From Alphaproteobacteria bacterium (lineage in GTDB: Bacteria > Pseudomonadota > Alphaproteobacteria > Sphingomonadales > Sphingomonadaceae): a stretch of 64,000 bases of DNA. Under the pieces are notes generated by a model. The model saw only the letters and a list, made by a program, of their open reading frames with translations, was not told where the DNA came from and did no database searches. The number at the start of each line of letters is the position of its first letter. Positions within the stretch are counted from its first letter, which is position 1. Shown piece after piece: positions 62,232 to 64,000 of this stretch. The stretch covers positions 1 through 64,000 of the forward strand of contig JAFANP010000018.1 of assembly GCA_019232625.1 (NCBI GenBank), written 5' to 3'. Both the position numbers and the translations under genes were made by a program.

Positions 62232-63830
62232 ATGCAGACTGTCGAGACGTTGAACGAAGGCCTCAAGCGCGCCTACCGGATCACCATCCCCAAGCAGGAT
62301 ATCGACGCCCGAGTCGACGGGGAGCTGAAGCGCGTCGCGCCGCGGATGCAGATGCCCGGCTTCCGCCCCGGCAAGGTGCCGCCCAACCTCGTCCGCAAGA
62401 TGCACGGCGCCGCGATCGAGCAGGAGGCGCTGAACAGCGCCGTCCAGGAAGGCATCCAGCAGCTCCTCGCCGAGCAGCGCCTGCGCCCGGCGATGCAGCC
62501 CCAGGTCGAGCTCGAGGAAGGCGGCCCCGGCCGGGACGCCGTGATCAAGGTCGAGCTGGAGACCCTTCCCGACGTCCCCGAGCCCAATATCGAGGGGCTG
62601 AAGCTCGAGCGCCTCACCGCCGAGCCGACCGACGCCGAGGTCGACGAGCAGGTCGAGCGCCTGTCGGGCAACCAGAAGAGCTTCGAGCCGGCCGGCGCGG
62701 ACCGCGCCGCCCAGCCGGGCGACCTCGTCGTGATCGACTATGAAGGTCGCATCGACGGCGAGCTGTTCGAGGGCGGCAAGGGCGAATCCATGCGGATCGA
62801 ACTCGGGTCGGGGCGGCTTATTCCCGGCTTCGAGGACCAGCTGGTCGGCGCCAAGGCGAACGACCAGCGGACGGTGACGGTCACCTTCCCAGAGGATTAT
62901 CCGGTCGCCTACCTCAAGGGCCGCGAGGCGGTGTTCGAAGTGACGGTCGGCGAGGTCCAGACCGCCAAGGAAGGCGCGATCGACGACGGCTTCGCCCAGT
63001 CGCTCGGCCTCGAGAATCTGGAGCAGCTGCGCGGCCTTCTCAAGGGCCAGGTCGAGCAGGAGCTGAACGGCCTCACCCGCACCCACATGAAGCGCAAGCT
63101 GCTCGACGAGCTCGCCGCCCGCCACGATTTCGAGGTGCCCGCTTCGATGGTCGAGGCCGAGTTCCAGCAGATCTGGCAGCAGCTCGAGCATGAGGCGAGC
63201 CACGAGGCCGATCCCGAATCCGCCCGCGCCGAGATGGAGGCGGAGCGCGAGGATTACCGCGCCATCGCCGAGCGCCGAGTCCGCCTCGGCCTGCTCCTCT
63301 CGGAGATCGGCCAGAGGAACGGCGTGACGGTGAGCGAGCAGGAGATGAACCAGCTCATCATGCAGGCCGCGCAGCAATATCGTCCCGAGGACCGGGAGAA
63401 GTTCGTCCAGTACATCCGCGAGGAGCCGATGGCCGCCGCCCAGCTGCGCGCGCCGCTGTTCGAGGACAAGGTGGTCGACTTCCTCTTCTCCAAGGCGGAG
63501 ATCGGCGACCGCACGGTGACCCGCGAGGCGCTGCAGGCGGAGATCGAGTCGGTCGAGGGGGCGGGCGGCCACGTCCACGGCCCGGGCTGCGGGCACGATC
63601 ACGACCACGATCACGGGCACGATCACGGGCACGATCACGGGCCCAAGCCGAAGAAGGCGGCGCCGAAGAAGAAGGCCGCCGCCCCGGACGAGGACGCGCC
63701 CGTCGCGCAGGACAAGCCGGCGAAGAAGGCCAAGGCGAAGAAGGCCGAGGCCGACGAGGCTCCGGCGCAGCCCGAACCGGCCGCCAAGCCCGCCGCGAAG
63801 AAGCCCCGCGCCAAGAAGACCGACGGCTGA
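62232..63830 (+). CDS. tig: Trigger factor (ribosome-associated chaperone), with His-rich and Lys-rich tail
   Basis: 532 residues. Ribosome-binding N-terminal domain (GFRPGKVPPNLVRK is the ribosome-docking signature), PPIase FKBP-like domain (about residues 150-245, PGDLVVIDYEGRIDGELFEGG) and the helical chaperone domain. After about residue 440 there is an unusual tail: a His/Asp/Gly run (HGPGCGHDHDHDHGHDHG) then a long Lys/Ala/Pro segment (KKAAPKKKAAAPDEDA). It folds nascent chains. In many bacteria it precedes clpP-clpX; here a glycosyltransferase gene follows. Confidence 0.96.
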   Translation: MQTVETLNEGLKRAYRITIPKQDIDARVDGELKRVAPRMQMPGFRPGKVPPNLVRKMHGAAIEQEALNSAVQEGIQQLLAEQRLRPAMQPQVELEEGGPGRDAVIKVELETLPDVPEPNIEGLKLERLTAEPTDAEVDEQVERLSGNQKSFEPAGADRAAQPGDLVVIDYEGRIDGELFEGGKGESMRIELGSGRLIPGFEDQLVGAKANDQRTVTVTFPEDYPVAYLKGREAVFEVTVGEVQTAKEGAIDDGFAQSLGLENLEQLRGLLKGQVEQELNGLTRTHMKRKLLDELAARHDFEVPASMVEAEFQQIWQQLEHEASHEADPESARAEMEAEREDYRAIAERRVRLGLLLSEIGQRNGVTVSEQEMNQLIMQAAQQYRPEDREKFVQYIREEPMAAAQLRAPLFEDKVVDFLFSKAEIGDRTVTREALQAEIESVEGAGGHVHGPGCGHDHDHDHGHDHGHDHGPKPKKAAPKKKAAAPDEDAPVAQDKPAKKAKAKKAEADEAPAQPEPAAKPAAKKPRAKKTDG

Positions 63831-63894
63831 GCCCCCGTCCGCGCCGAGCTTGTCGACGCGCCCTGCTGCGCTAAAAGTCTTCTCTAAGAGAGGG

Positions 63895-63939
63895 CCTTCT
63901 TCAGGAGAGGTCTTCGACGGGCTCAGGCCGAACGGGTGG
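63895..63939. repeat. Half copy of the CTTCGACAGGCTCAGCCCGAACGG repeat family
   Basis: GGTCTTCGACGGGCTCAGGC CGAACGGGT lies downstream of tig; the opposite arm, near 63845 (gagcttgtcgacgcgc), is degenerate. Confidence 0.6.
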
Positions 63940-63946
63940 GGTAGCG

Positions 63947-64000
63947 GTGTCCCTGGTGAACTCTCAGCTTCGCATCGCCGTCCTCCTCCCCTGCTATAAC
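63947..64000 (+). CDS. Start of a family 2 glycosyltransferase gene (cut by window end)
   Basis: GTG 63947 (or GTG 63956) begins VSLVNSQLRIAVLLPCYN, open to the end of the window. RIAVLLPCYN is the first beta strand of GT-A family 2 glycosyltransferases. Only 18 codons are visible. Confidence 0.6.
   Translation, partial: MSLVNSQLRIAVLLPCYN

Overview
The window is GC-rich (about 70% by eye) chromosomal DNA from an alphaproteobacterium, most likely a sphingomonad (Sphingomonadaceae/Sphingosinicellaceae). The evidence is the gene order and family content: mreBCD-mrdA-rodA, ruvX-pyrB, gatCAB with a small insert, gltA beside gltX, TonB receptors, paired M28 peptidases, RTX proteins and SPOR proteins. 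Species cannot be assigned from the sequence alone. No prophage, integrase, conjugation gene or CRISPR array is visible. Most genes are core or housekeeping; the accessory character comes from small repeated elements.

Layout. 1-4.2 kb: palindromic repeats, a class A beta-lactamase and a ZnuD-like TonB receptor behind a small exported protein and a probable Zur box. 4.2-9 kb: a deoxyinosine-glycosylase-like enzyme, a dehydrogenase/oxidoreductase/acyltransferase group and an LD-carboxypeptidase. 9-12.3 kb: a frameshifted GIY-YIG gene between two palindromic repeats, then gltA and gltX. 12.3-22 kb: comEC, the rod-shape cluster (rodA, mrdA, mreD, mreC, mreB) and mutL, which carries an in-frame repeat in its linker. 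22-31 kb: a 1293-residue RTX metalloprotease, a lipoprotein and two divergent M28 peptidases. 31-36 kb: a CDP-alcohol phosphatidyltransferase with a diiron ferritin-like partner, ilvC, miaA, serB and a PilZ protein. 36-40 kb: a ParA/RHH-like/TPR-SPOR operon divergent from a Sel1-SPOR protein. 40-44 kb: pyrB, a RAYT transposase and ruvX. 44-50 kb: DUF3089 and DUF4153 proteins, gatCAB and a GST. 50-57 kb: an acyl-CoA (malonyl-CoA-like) synthetase, a zinc-ribbon protein, phhA with a probable leader-peptide attenuator, and a lipoprotein/M48/lipoprotein unit. 57-64 kb: a response regulator, an aldo/keto reductase, a methyltransferase, two tandem hicAB modules, tRNA-Leu, tig and the start of a family 2 glycosyltransferase.

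The main non-standard signal is a REPIN/RAYT system. One RAYT gene (41226-41891) is directly bracketed by inverted repeats with the head GGGGACAGTAAC, and related repeats recur at eleven places in the window, singly or in tandem arrays. They sit mostly at gene 3' ends, and in four genes (comEC, miaA, ruvX and the RAYT) the repeat itself supplies the stop codon and last residues. The second notable signal is upstream of phhA: a 30-codon ORF with Tyr-Tyr codons, a rho-independent terminator and mutually exclusive complementary segments, which looks like ribosome-mediated attenuation responding to tyrosine, the product of PhhA.

All protein calls come from reading the sequence and motifs; no database search was run.
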